A stretch of 8,042 nucleotides of DNA from DHVE2 group archaeon (GCA_015522955.1 WALG01000032.1:1-8042); one strand, 5' to 3'. Shown: positions 1-5,665, counted from the stretch's first letter. Made by a program: numbers and translations. Notes: generated by a model not told the origin, from the letters alone.

Positions 1-1
1 C

Positions 2-220
2 ATACGTAGCGTGGGAGTGCATGGTGATAAGAGAGCATATGGGTACACCATTGCCATAAGAATGGTGGAAAGTCTCGATGGCATGACTGCAGCATATTTC
101 AAGGCGAGCCATGAGGTCTTGGAGCGCATCGCATCTCGCATAACCACCGAAATCAAGAACATAAATCGCGTGGTCTACGATATAACCAACAAACCCCCGG
201 CGACCATTGAATGGGAATAG
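2..220 (+). CDS. guaA: GMP synthase (glutamine-hydrolysing), ATP-pyrophosphatase/dimerisation subunit, C-terminal part
   Basis: Only the last 72 residues are in the window; the frame is open to the left edge, so the GTG at 11 is an internal Val, not a start. The family's C-terminal dimerisation domain is plain to see: a VGVHGDKRAYGY segment (family form VGVxGDxRxYxY), then IRMVESLDGMTA, and the terminal block NRVVYDI..KPPATIEWE that ends nearly all GMP synthetases. The enzyme converts XMP to GMP using ATP and ammonia or glutamine in the cytoplasm. In archaea the amidotransferase is often a separate protein, but whether that holds here cannot be seen. The stop codon TAG is directly followed by the stop of the converging minus-strand gene, with no spacer. 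Identification is very secure; only the 5' portion is missing. Confidence 0.95.
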   Translation: MRSVGVHGDKRAYGYTIAIRMVESLDGMTAAYFKASHEVLERIASRITTEIKNINRVVYDITNKPPATIEWE

Positions 221-589
221 TTATTGCGATTTGAGAAAATTTACGGCTTCAATTAATTTTTCTCTCATATTTTTCGTATTTTTGACCCGAACAATTAGAT
301 ACAGAGGTGTGAGTTTCATATTCTTGGGTACCCTTATATTTCTTACCTTCTCATCCCCAAGGTTATGAAGAATGCTAAATTTCAGTTCTGAACGGAATGT
401 TGCAAGGACTTCGTAACCTTCAAATTTGAAACTAACAGCATTATCCAGGGCTTCTCCGTCGAATTCCCTGAGAACCCGCTCCTTTACTTTTTTTCCTCCA
501 CTGAGTTTGGTAAAAATTAAATACAGGATAGCACCTCCAATGGCTGCGAGAAAAAGGAGAATAACTGCAAGATACTGCATTGAATCCAT
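221..589 (-). CDS. Small single-pass membrane protein of unknown function
   Basis: 122 residues that I do not recognise. Residues about 5-27 are a strongly hydrophobic segment (YLAVILLFLAAIGGAILYLI), followed by a Lys-rich stretch (KLSGGKKVKER), which suggests one membrane anchor with the C-terminal part in the cytoplasm. The remaining 90 or so residues are mixed alpha/beta in character and end in a likely amphipathic helix. The start at 589 has a GAGGGG ribosome-binding-like sequence a few bases upstream. However, the TATA-like box at 608-618 would place transcription initiation almost at this ATG, so the in-frame ATG at 580 (fourth codon) is an alternative. The gene converges on guaA with adjacent stop codons. 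Length, hydrophobic profile and a clear promoter make it a real gene; no function can be assigned. Confidence 0.75.
   Translation of the reverse strand: MDSMQYLAVILLFLAAIGGAILYLIFTKLSGGKKVKERVLREFDGEALDNAVSFKFEGYEVLATFRSELKFSILHNLGDEKVRNIRVPKNMKLTPLYLIVRVKNTKNMREKLIEAVNFLKSQ
257..283 (+). terminator. Three T5 tracts downstream of guaA
   Basis: Three runs of five T lie at 257-261, 270-274 and 279-283, starting 37 nt past the guaA stop. Archaeal RNA polymerase terminates at clustered T tracts without needing a hairpin (established). The tracts fall inside the antisense coding sequence of the converging gene, where they encode Lys-rich codons. They are inferred to end the guaA transcript; no experiment supports this here. 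Confidence 0.5.
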
Positions 590-607
590 ATACCCCTCAA
601 GGATACC

Positions 608-618
608 TTTTTATATTA
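608..618 (-). promoter_or_regulatory. TATA box for the 122-residue membrane protein gene
   Basis: Read on the minus strand this is TAATATAAAAA preceded by the purine-rich GGAAAAAG, a typical archaeal BRE/TATA arrangement. Its centre is about 24 nt upstream of the ATG at 589. The same AT block reads as TATA-like on the plus strand, so it could serve both directions. Confidence 0.5.
608..618 (+). promoter_or_regulatory. TATA box for the candidate guide RNA
   Basis: TTTTTATATTA on the plus strand, centred near 613. Archaeal transcription starts about 24-26 nt downstream of the TATA centre, here near 637-638, which is where the lower stem of the predicted small RNA begins. The spacing agreement is the main support; no protein gene on the plus strand starts close enough to need this box. 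Confidence 0.45.
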
Positions 619-636
619 CTTTTTCCTTGCTTTAGT

Positions 637-692
637 GCCCACCCGCCATGCACCCTCCGATATATGAGGAGGGAACCACCAGGTGGGCTAAA
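637..692 (+). ncRNA. Candidate H/ACA-type pseudouridylation guide RNA targeting 16S rRNA
   Basis: The sequence folds as a single hairpin. The lower stem pairs GCCCACC (637-643) with GGTGGGC (682-688). A pocket follows, with 644-652 on the left and 674-681 on the right. The upper stem pairs CCCTCC (653-658) with GGAGGG (668-673), and the terminal loop is GATATATGA (659-667). The loop can form tandem sheared pairs G659.A667 and A660.G666, the kink-loop that L7Ae binds in archaeal H/ACA RNAs. The left pocket GCCATG(C) and right pocket (A)CCACC complement adjacent pieces of the conserved archaeal 16S segment GGUGGUGCAUGGC, leaving a U-G between them, as the guide mechanism requires. An ANA-type triplet (AAA, 690-692) lies 16 nt below the upper stem, within the usual 14-16 nt; a canonical ACA is absent, which is the weakest point. 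A TATA box and a T5 tract flank it at suitable distances. The 16S match is from memory of the rRNA. Confidence 0.68.
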
Positions 693-697
693 TTTTT
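693..697 (+). terminator. T5 tract ending the candidate guide RNA
   Basis: A TTTTT run directly after the hairpin and its AAA triplet. It could release the small RNA with a short U tail. The tract overlaps the TATA box of dph2, so the two elements share bases. Confidence 0.35.
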
Positions 698-702
698 ATA
701 TC
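694..702 (+). promoter_or_regulatory. TATA box for the dph2 operon
   Basis: TTTTATATC centred near 698-699, about 25 nt upstream of the ATG at 724. No Shine-Dalgarno sequence precedes that ATG, so the transcript is probably leaderless. This spacing fixes the start codon of dph2. Confidence 0.6.
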
Positions 703-723
703 ATTGCCTCATATATTTTTCAG

Positions 724-1707
724 ATGTTTCCTTACATTGTGGACTTTCAGAGAATCAAAGAAAAAATACGTGACCTGGGATTCACAAAGGTACTTGTGCA
801 ACTGCCAGAGGGTATGAAAATATACGCTTGGGAGATAAAAGCATCTCTTTCTCCTCTGGAGGTTTTCGTATCCACAAAACCTTGCTACGGTGCATGCGAT
901 ATTGAAGTTTATAATGGAATGGCCACACTCCAGATTGGGCACAGTGAGATTCCGAATATAAATTATCCTCAAGAAATTATTTTTGCGGAGGCCTTTGCAA
1001 ATGTCTCCTTTAGAGAGGTTTTGGGGAAATATATTGAGATGGGTAAACCGTACAGGAGATTGGGGCTTGTGACTTCGGTGCAGCATATTAATGCTCTTCA
1101 GGAGGTGAAGGAATTTCTGGAGGACCATGGTTATGAGGCTTTTATTGGAAATGGAGATGGGCGTATCAAATATGCCGGTCAGATTCTTGGCTGTAACTTT
1201 TCCACCGCCAGAAACATAGCAAATAATGTTGATGCTTACCTTTTTCTGGGCACAGGAAAGTTTCATGCCATGGGTGTAGAGATGGTCACAGGCAAGAAGG
1301 TGTTTGTGCTGGACCCCTATTCGTCTCAAATTTCAGAGGTCTCGGAGAAGGTTGAGCACTTTATAAGACAGAGATATGGAGCTATCGCCAGAGTCTCTGA
1401 AGCAAAGAGGTTTGGAATCATAGTGAGCAAGAAGATAGGACAGAGAAGGCTGAGACTTGCAGAGCATATAAAAGATGTAATAGAGAACACGGGTAGAGAA
1501 TCTCTTTTCCTCCTCACGGAGGATATAAATCCGGAAGAAATGTATTATGATGTAGATGCCTATGTGAATACTGCATGCCCCAGAGTAAGTTATGATGATT
1601 ATATGCGTTTTCCAAAGGTCATTGTCACACCCATTGAACTTGAAATCGCGCTGAGTATGAAAAAATGGGAACGCTTCATGTTTGATGAAATTGTGGAGGT
1701 GGATTGA
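724..1707 (+). CDS. dph2: 2-(3-amino-3-carboxypropyl)histidine synthase, diphthamide biosynthesis enzyme Dph2
   Basis: 327 residues, normal for archaeal Dph2. It is the first enzyme of diphthamide synthesis: a radical enzyme that cleaves S-adenosylmethionine at a [4Fe-4S] cluster and transfers the aminocarboxypropyl group to a histidine of elongation factor 2. The three conserved cluster cysteines, one per repeated domain, are visible: C58 in CYGACD, C157 in ILGCNFS and C285 in NTACPR. Other family marks are LPEG near residue 27 and LDPYS near 196. The frame is open upstream to 580, but the ATG at 724 is chosen because a TATA box sits about 25 nt before it and the upstream codons would cross the small-RNA region and the promoter. 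It heads a three-gene operon; its stop TGA overlaps the next ATG by one base. Archaeal Dph2 acts as a homodimer, so no Dph1 partner is expected. Confidence 0.95.
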   Translation: MFPYIVDFQRIKEKIRDLGFTKVLVQLPEGMKIYAWEIKASLSPLEVFVSTKPCYGACDIEVYNGMATLQIGHSEIPNINYPQEIIFAEAFANVSFREVLGKYIEMGKPYRRLGLVTSVQHINALQEVKEFLEDHGYEAFIGNGDGRIKYAGQILGCNFSTARNIANNVDAYLFLGTGKFHAMGVEMVTGKKVFVLDPYSSQISEVSEKVEHFIRQRYGAIARVSEAKRFGIIVSKKIGQRRLRLAEHIKDVIENTGRESLFLLTEDINPEEMYYDVDAYVNTACPRVSYDDYMRFPKVIVTPIELEIALSMKKWERFMFDEIVEVD

Positions 1708-1997
1708 TGCGGGTGGAAGAAGATACCAGTGTCCTCATTTTCAAATTCTCATTTTTCAAATCCCTTGTCGTGGATAAGATAAAAGAGGTAATAAAATATC
1801 AGGGAGATGAGATACCTTTCTCCTCGGTGAAAGGCTACTGGAAGAACTACAGAGTTGTGCGAAGGAAAAAGGTTTATTATGTGATGCTGTTAACATCACA
1901 AAAGATGTTTCCAATTACACCACATATTGATGAATACGATGCAGATGAGGTATTGAATGGTCTTCGTAAATTATTACCCCGGGAGGTGAAGAAATGA
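1707..1997 (+). CDS. Small unknown protein in the dph2-purN operon
   Basis: 96 residues that I do not recognise. The start is the ATG at 1707, overlapping the dph2 stop (TGATG) with GGAGGTGG six bases upstream; the TTG at 1704 is not needed. The protein has no membrane segment or signal peptide. It is rich in beta-strand-like stretches (SVLIFKFSFF, YRVVRRKKVYYVMLLTS) and ends in a helix (DADEVLNGLRKLLPRE). The pattern of strands followed by a C-terminal helix is reminiscent of small PH-like domains, but this is only a visual impression. It overlaps purN by four bases (ATGA), so it is translationally coupled to both neighbours. The strong ribosome-binding site and tight coupling make it a real gene; the function is unknown. 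Confidence 0.8.
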   Translation: MRVEEDTSVLIFKFSFFKSLVVDKIKEVIKYQGDEIPFSSVKGYWKNYRVVRRKKVYYVMLLTSQKMFPITPHIDEYDADEVLNGLRKLLPREVKK

Positions 1998-2932
1998 GAG
2001 ATGATTTGAAAAATCTTGCAGATATTTTTTATCTGAGAATTGTCTCACCTGGAAATCCCATAAATATTCTCTGGGTGAGAAAAACATTCCGTGAAATGGA
2101 TATGGTGGATGAGAATATTGAGAAATTTGCAGACCTCAACGCACCCCTGAGTCGTGAGGTATGGTATTACACGTTCCTAAGAGCATTTGAAGACGGAAAA
2201 CTAGATGTGTATCTCAACAGAATCAAGGAGATTACAGGTCTGCCTGAAAATCCAAAAATAGATGAAATTCTTGAAAGTTTGCATCTTCGCTACCTGAATG
2301 GGAAATTCTCGCAGAAGATATTTCGAGTGGTGGTGCTTGTTTCGGGTAGAGGTACAAATCTCCAGGCGCTTATTGATGCTGTAGAAAACGGGATGCTCAA
2401 CGTGAAACTTGTGGCGGTTATATCCAATAAGAAGAGGGCATATGCTCTGGAAAGGGCCAGGAGTCACGGGATACCTGCTATTTACATACCTGCTAAAAAG
2501 GGTGAAAAGAGAGAGAACTACGATAAAAGGCTGGCGAAAAAAATAGATGAATATACCCCGGATTTGATAGTACTTGCTGGATTTTTGCGTATTCTCTCTC
2601 CATGGTTTGTGAAAAAATACAGAAACAGAATAATAAATATTCATCCTGCATTGCTCCCAAGTTTCGCTGGACTCTATGGAGAGAACGTGCATAAGGCTGT
2701 GCTGGAATATGGATGTAAAGTCTCAGGTTGCACGGTGCACTTTGTGGACGAGAATATTGACCACGGTCCTATTATTGTGCAAAAATGCGTGGAGGTTAGA
2801 GACACGGACACACCGGAAACGCTTGCTGCCCGGGTTCTTGAGAAGGAGCATGAGGCACTGGTGGAAGCGGTGAAACTCATATCTGAGGGGAAAATAGTAA
2901 TAAAAGATAGAAGGGTCCTTACAAAACGGTAG
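1994..2932 (+). CDS. purN: Phosphoribosylglycinamide formyltransferase with an N-terminal extension
   Basis: 312 residues; ordinary PurN is about 190-210. Residues about 109-305 are a complete PurN domain that transfers formyl from 10-formyltetrahydrofolate to GAR, the third step of purine synthesis. Visible marks are the phosphate-binding SGRGTNLQAL (117-126), LAGFLRILS (194-202), the catalytic N215 and H217 in NIHPALLPSF, and catalytic D256 in the NIDHGPII loop. Residues 1-105 are an extra, probably mostly helical region (WVRKTFREMDMVDENIEKF and similar) that I cannot match to any family. The start is firm: GGGAGGTGA lies a few bases upstream of the ATG at 1994, and ATGA overlaps the previous stop. 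No internal start with a good ribosome-binding site precedes the PurN domain, so the extension is a genuine fusion. All catalytic residues are present, so it should be active. Confidence 0.95.
   Translation: MRDDLKNLADIFYLRIVSPGNPINILWVRKTFREMDMVDENIEKFADLNAPLSREVWYYTFLRAFEDGKLDVYLNRIKEITGLPENPKIDEILESLHLRYLNGKFSQKIFRVVVLVSGRGTNLQALIDAVENGMLNVKLVAVISNKKRAYALERARSHGIPAIYIPAKKGEKRENYDKRLAKKIDEYTPDLIVLAGFLRILSPWFVKKYRNRIINIHPALLPSFAGLYGENVHKAVLEYGCKVSGCTVHFVDENIDHGPIIVQKCVEVRDTDTPETLAARVLEKEHEALVEAVKLISEGKIVIKDRRVLTKR
2891..2926 (-). terminator. T4 tracts downstream of rpe
   Basis: On the minus strand three T4 runs follow the rpe stop (2926-2923, 2905-2902 and 2894-2891), inside the 3' end of purN. 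They could act as a weak archaeal terminator for the tmk-rpe transcript. The support is composition only. Confidence 0.25.
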
Positions 2933-2961
2933 TTTCTTCTCTATAATTTCTTGAATCTTTT
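2933..2961 (+). terminator. T-rich stretch after purN
   Basis: Directly after the purN stop comes TTTCTTCTC, with a T5 run at 2957-2961. The stretch extends into the 3' end of the converging rpe gene. This fits archaeal T-tract termination but the runs are short, so the call is tentative. Confidence 0.35.
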
Positions 2962-3585
2962 TATGTTATCTTCTACATTGCCTCTAAAAATTGCACTTGC
3001 AGCCACTAGTACACTGGCACCTGCATCCACTATTTCACGGGCGTTGTGGTGTTTAACTCCCCCATCGACTTCTATTTTTACGTCGAGTTTCTCCGACTCT
3101 ATATAATTTCTTGCCTCTTTTATTTTCTCTAAAGTACTATTAATAAAACTCTGGCCAGAGAAACCGGGGTGTACTCCCATAATAAGCAGGTACTCCACAG
3201 AATCCAGATATTTCTTTACTTTTTCAAAGGGAGTTTCAGGGTTTATCGCTATGCCCGGTTCAGCACCATGGTCCCTTATCTTGCGAAGAACATCCTCTAT
3301 GGATATCTTAATTTCTCTATGAACTAAAATGATATCGCTTCCAGCATTGACAAAGTCCCTCACATACTTATCGGGACGTTCTATCATGAGATGTGCCTCA
3401 AAAGGCAACTTGGTGCATTTTCTTATACTTTTTATCACCACGGGTCCAAATGTTATGTTGGGTACAAAGTGTCCATCCATCACATCGAGATGCAGTAAAT
3501 CTGCACCACCTCGCTCACAGAGTTTTATTTCGTCGCATAACCTTGAGAAATCTGCGGATAATATTGAGGGTGAAATCATGACCAT
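2941..3585 (-). CDS. rpe: Ribulose-phosphate 3-epimerase
   Basis: 214 residues, usual length for this TIM-barrel enzyme, which interconverts D-ribulose 5-phosphate and D-xylulose 5-phosphate in the pentose-phosphate network. Family marks: SPSILSADF at the N-terminus, HLDVMDGHFVPN with H32, D34 and D37, AHLM with H65, MGVHPGFSGQSF near 136-147, and EVDGG with D174. H32, D34, H65 and D174 correspond to the metal ligands and the catalytic Asp pair. One small deviation: the usual Asn of the VNPGF loop is His here. The start at 3585 has only a weak AGG five bases upstream; the ATG two codons downstream (3579) is an alternative. It follows tmk by 21 nt and is presumably cotranscribed, supplying pentose phosphate for nucleotide synthesis. 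Its stop lies 8 nt from the converging purN stop. Confidence 0.95.
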   Translation of the reverse strand: MVMISPSILSADFSRLCDEIKLCERGGADLLHLDVMDGHFVPNITFGPVVIKSIRKCTKLPFEAHLMIERPDKYVRDFVNAGSDIILVHREIKISIEDVLRKIRDHGAEPGIAINPETPFEKVKKYLDSVEYLLIMGVHPGFSGQSFINSTLEKIKEARNYIESEKLDVKIEVDGGVKHHNAREIVDAGASVLVAASAIFRGNVEDNIKRFKKL

Positions 3586-3606
3586 GGATGCCTGTAAACG
3601 CTTATT

Positions 3607-4215
3607 CTATTTTTCTTTTTCCTCCAGTTGTTTATCTATCAGTTTTACAATTTCTCCATAAACCTCATTGAGAGAGCGATTACTATCCACCACAGCAAAA
3701 TCGTATTTTTTAGCAAGAAGCAGATAAATCTCCTGAACACGTTTTAGAAATTCCTCTCTTTCGAACTTCTCCTTCTTCTCCCGGGAGCCTATTCTCCTTA
3801 GTCCTCGTTCTGGCTCCACGGTGAGGAGAAATACCATATCGGGCTTTAGACCTATGGGCTCGTAGAGTTTTTCAAGCCACGAGAGGGCTCTGGGAAGGGA
3901 CATTTGAGTTTCAAGTTGTGCACCTTGATATGCATAGGTAGAATACACATACCTGTCACAAATCACATCTTCCCCTATTTCAAGATGCTTCTTTATCAAA
4001 TTCACATGTTCTGCCCTGTCCGCGAAGAATAAAAATGCTTGGGTAAATGGATTTTTCTCTTCCTCAATCCCTTGTCGAACTGCCTTCCCCAGCCATGAGT
4101 CCGTGGGCTCTTCTGTTAGAAATACTCTGCAACCTCTATCGCGAAGATAGTTACCAAGCATTCTTGCCAGGGTGCTCTTGCCTGTGCCATCAATGCCCTC
4201 AACTACTATGAACAT
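3607..4215 (-). CDS. tmk: Thymidylate kinase (dTMP kinase)
   Basis: 202 residues, typical for the family. It phosphorylates dTMP to dTDP with ATP, an essential step to dTTP. Visible motifs: P-loop GIDGTGKST (7-15), TEEPTD (34-39) with the EP pair that contacts the nucleotide, ADRAEH (65-70), the DRY triad D87-R88-Y89, STYAYQG (92-98) with the Gln that helps recognise the base, and a basic LID region RRIGSREKKEKFER (140-153). The absence of an Arg in the P-loop next to Gly, together with the basic LID, fits the arrangement where LID residues help catalysis. The start ATG at 4215 has no Shine-Dalgarno sequence but a TTAAATA box about 26 nt upstream, indicating a leaderless transcript. It is the first gene of the tmk-rpe pair and is divergent from a small membrane protein gene. 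Confidence 0.96.
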   Translation of the reverse strand: MFIVVEGIDGTGKSTLARMLGNYLRDRGCRVFLTEEPTDSWLGKAVRQGIEEEKNPFTQAFLFFADRAEHVNLIKKHLEIGEDVICDRYVYSTYAYQGAQLETQMSLPRALSWLEKLYEPIGLKPDMVFLLTVEPERGLRRIGSREKKEKFEREEFLKRVQEIYLLLAKKYDFAVVDSNRSLNEVYGEIVKLIDKQLEEKEK

Positions 4216-4237
4216 CGTATCTTAATTGTCGCTATGG

Positions 4238-4244
4238 TATTTAA
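4238..4244 (-). promoter_or_regulatory. TATA box for tmk-rpe
   Basis: TTAAATA on the minus strand preceded by GAAAAA, centred about 26 nt upstream of the tmk ATG. This is standard archaeal spacing for a leaderless mRNA. Confidence 0.55.
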
Positions 4245-4265
4245 TTTTTCATGGCGTGAAAAACA

Positions 4266-4273
4266 TTAAATAT
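4266..4273 (+). promoter_or_regulatory. TATA box for the 128-residue membrane protein gene
   Basis: TTAAATAT preceded by GAAAAACA, centred about 26 nt upstream of the ATG at 4295. It is the same core as the tmk box about 28 bp away on the other strand, so two promoters stand back to back. It also argues against the earlier TTG (4226) or GTG (4256) starts. Confidence 0.55.
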
Positions 4274-4294
4274 CCATTGAATAATGCTGTAAAG

Positions 4295-4681
4295 ATGAAA
4301 AAAGTTAGGGACCTCAGTGAATCCCTTGACCTTGCGGTTACTGGTGCATTGTTTCTGAGTGGAATAAATTTTGTGTGGGGGTTATTCACTGTAGAATATT
4401 TTGTTGGTATCTATGGCATAGTATCGGCTATCATAAACATCTACACGGGATTTCAACTTCGCAGAGTTAAATTACTGTACGAAAGGAGGCAATATGAAGA
4501 GGCACTGAAAATTCTGTATCCCTTAACTCTTTCGGGCTATCTCTGTGGGTTCATCCTTTTTGGTTTATATCTCTCGCGGTATAAGAGAAATCTGGAAAAT
4601 ATACTTTTCAAAAAGTACCTCATAAATGTAGAGAAGGTTGTGAGTTTTTATCCGCCGCAGATTCCTAAAAAAAGATTATGA
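4295..4681 (+). CDS. Small multi-pass membrane protein of unknown function
   Basis: 128 residues, not recognised. Two or three hydrophobic segments are visible: about 11-32 (LAVTGALFLSGINFVWGL), 35-53 (YFVGIYGIVSAIINIYTGF) and 75-95 (YPLTLSGYLCGFILFGLYL). A basic, helical linker lies between the second and third (LRRVKLLYERRQYEEALK), and the tail is Lys-rich. The linker and tail are likely cytoplasmic by the positive-inside rule. The start was taken at the ATG of 4295 because the TATA box ends 21 nt before it; the open frame extends further upstream, but those codons cover the promoter. It is a single gene, divergent from tmk, with its stop overlapping the converging oppF stop by six bases. 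Nothing in the sequence points to a substrate or role. Confidence 0.75.
   Translation: MKKVRDLSESLDLAVTGALFLSGINFVWGLFTVEYFVGIYGIVSAIINIYTGFQLRRVKLLYERRQYEEALKILYPLTLSGYLCGFILFGLYLSRYKRNLENILFKKYLINVEKVVSFYPPQIPKKRL
4667..4673 (-). terminator. T7 tract after oppF
   Basis: On the minus strand a run of seven T begins 2 nt beyond the oppF TAA. It lies inside the last codons of the converging gene (Lys-Lys codons there). It is the longest T run at any operon end in the window and a good candidate archaeal terminator for the opp operon. Confidence 0.55.
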
Positions 4682-5665
4682 GGGTATATGGTGGCAGGCC
4701 ACAAAGTGTTCAGGCTCCACCTCTATAAGTTTTGGCTCCTTTTCTCTGCAAATATCGTCAGCAAATGGACACCTTGGATGAAATCTGCATCCAGAGGGTA
4801 TGTCTATAGCGTTGGGAATCTCTCCCTTTATCGCAACCCTCTTTTTTCTCTCCTTCCTGCGAGTGATGGAGGGTACTGCCTGAATAAGTGCAATGGTATA
4901 TGGATGCATGGGATTATTTAAAATATCCTTGGTTCTTCCCATCTCCACTATTTTACCAAGATACATAACAGCAATTCTATCAGATATCAGTTTTCCAATG
5001 TCTATGTCATGGGTTATAAAGAGCATACTCAGATTATACTCCTGCCTGAATTCCTCAAGGAGTTCCAGAAGAGATGCACGCATGGATGCATCAATCATGG
5101 ATACTGCCTCGTCCGCCACCAGAAACTCAGGCTGGAGAACCATGGCCCTTGCCACCACCACACGCTGTCTCTGTCCACCACTTAGATGATGAGGGTATCT
5201 TTCATAGAACTCCTCCTCAGGAGTGAGCCCAACACGGCGTAGCATTTTAAGTGCAGTTTCCCGTGCCTCCTCTTTACTCATGGTACCATGGATGAGAAGA
5301 GGGTGGGCTATGGCATCACCTATCTTCATCTTGGGACTCAAACTGGCATAGGGATCCTGAAATATTATCTGCATCTTCTTTCTTAGGGGTCTTAGATTCT
5401 TCTGGGGAATCTTTGTTATGTCTTTACCCCTGAAAATAATCTCTCCCGATGTGGGCTCTATTAATCGCAGAATTGTTCTACCTGCTGTAGTTTTACCACA
5501 CCCAGATTCGCCTATTAATCCCATGGTTTCTCCCTTTTTGATACTGAAACTTATCCCATCCACTGCTTTCACATATCTTGGTGGCTCTTTTTTTATTGCC
5601 TCTATAAAGGATCTCTTCACGGGAAAGTATTTTTTCAGATTTTTAATCTCAAGCACTGTTTCCAT
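4676..5665 (-). CDS. oppF: Oligopeptide/dipeptide ABC transporter ATP-binding protein, OppF type
   Basis: 329 residues from the chosen start. It is the second cytoplasmic ATPase of a peptide-type importer. Motifs: Walker A GESGCGKTT (52-60), Q-loop Q103 in FQDPYASLSP, signature LSGGQRQR (161-168), Walker B ending in D185-E186, and switch H219 in FITHD. The D-loop region reads ADEAVSMID, where the usual Pro after the catalytic Glu is Ala. The C-terminal oligopeptide domain has HPYTIAL (254-260) and four cysteines, C293, C299, C306 and C324, a set known to hold a [4Fe-4S] cluster in some homologues. The start at 5665 is chosen for a perfect GGTGAT four bases before the ATG; upstream in-frame ATGs at 5677 and 5671 lack this. 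It overlaps oppD by 17 nt. The substrate is not certain: archaeal members of this family can also carry sugars. Confidence 0.93.
   Translation of the reverse strand: METVLEIKNLKKYFPVKRSFIEAIKKEPPRYVKAVDGISFSIKKGETMGLIGESGCGKTTAGRTILRLIEPTSGEIIFRGKDITKIPQKNLRPLRKKMQIIFQDPYASLSPKMKIGDAIAHPLLIHGTMSKEEARETALKMLRRVGLTPEEEFYERYPHHLSGGQRQRVVVARAMVLQPEFLVADEAVSMIDASMRASLLELLEEFRQEYNLSMLFITHDIDIGKLISDRIAVMYLGKIVEMGRTKDILNNPMHPYTIALIQAVPSITRRKERKKRVAIKGEIPNAIDIPSGCRFHPRCPFADDICREKEPKLIEVEPEHFVACHHIPS

Noticed and set aside
637..688. Nested inverted repeat read as a bacterial-type terminator
   Set aside because: No plus-strand gene ends just upstream, the hairpin has large internal loops, and the pocket sequences match 16S rRNA, which a terminator would not explain.
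633..692. Small RNA on the minus strand
   Set aside because: The minus-strand copy would carry the same sense as 16S rRNA (GGTGG, TGCATGGC) and could not guide it; the kink-loop G.A pairs also form only on the plus-strand RNA.
580..723. N-terminal extension of dph2 in the open frame from 580
   Set aside because: It would cover the TATA box and the small RNA, and the archaeal Dph2 family length fits a start at 724.
709..1329. 206-residue minus-strand open frame inside dph2
   Set aside because: It is antisense to a gene with clear family motifs and its composition (Lys/His/Cys/Ile-rich, no motif) is that of a shadow frame.
1590..1655. C/D box small RNA suggested by ATGATGA followed by CTGA inside dph2
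   Set aside because: The boxes fall in Dph2 coding sequence near the SYDDYM motif, with no terminal stem and no convincing D' and C' boxes between them.
2201..2692. 163-residue minus-strand open frame inside purN
   Set aside because: Antisense to conserved PurN motifs and no recognisable domain or ribosome-binding site.
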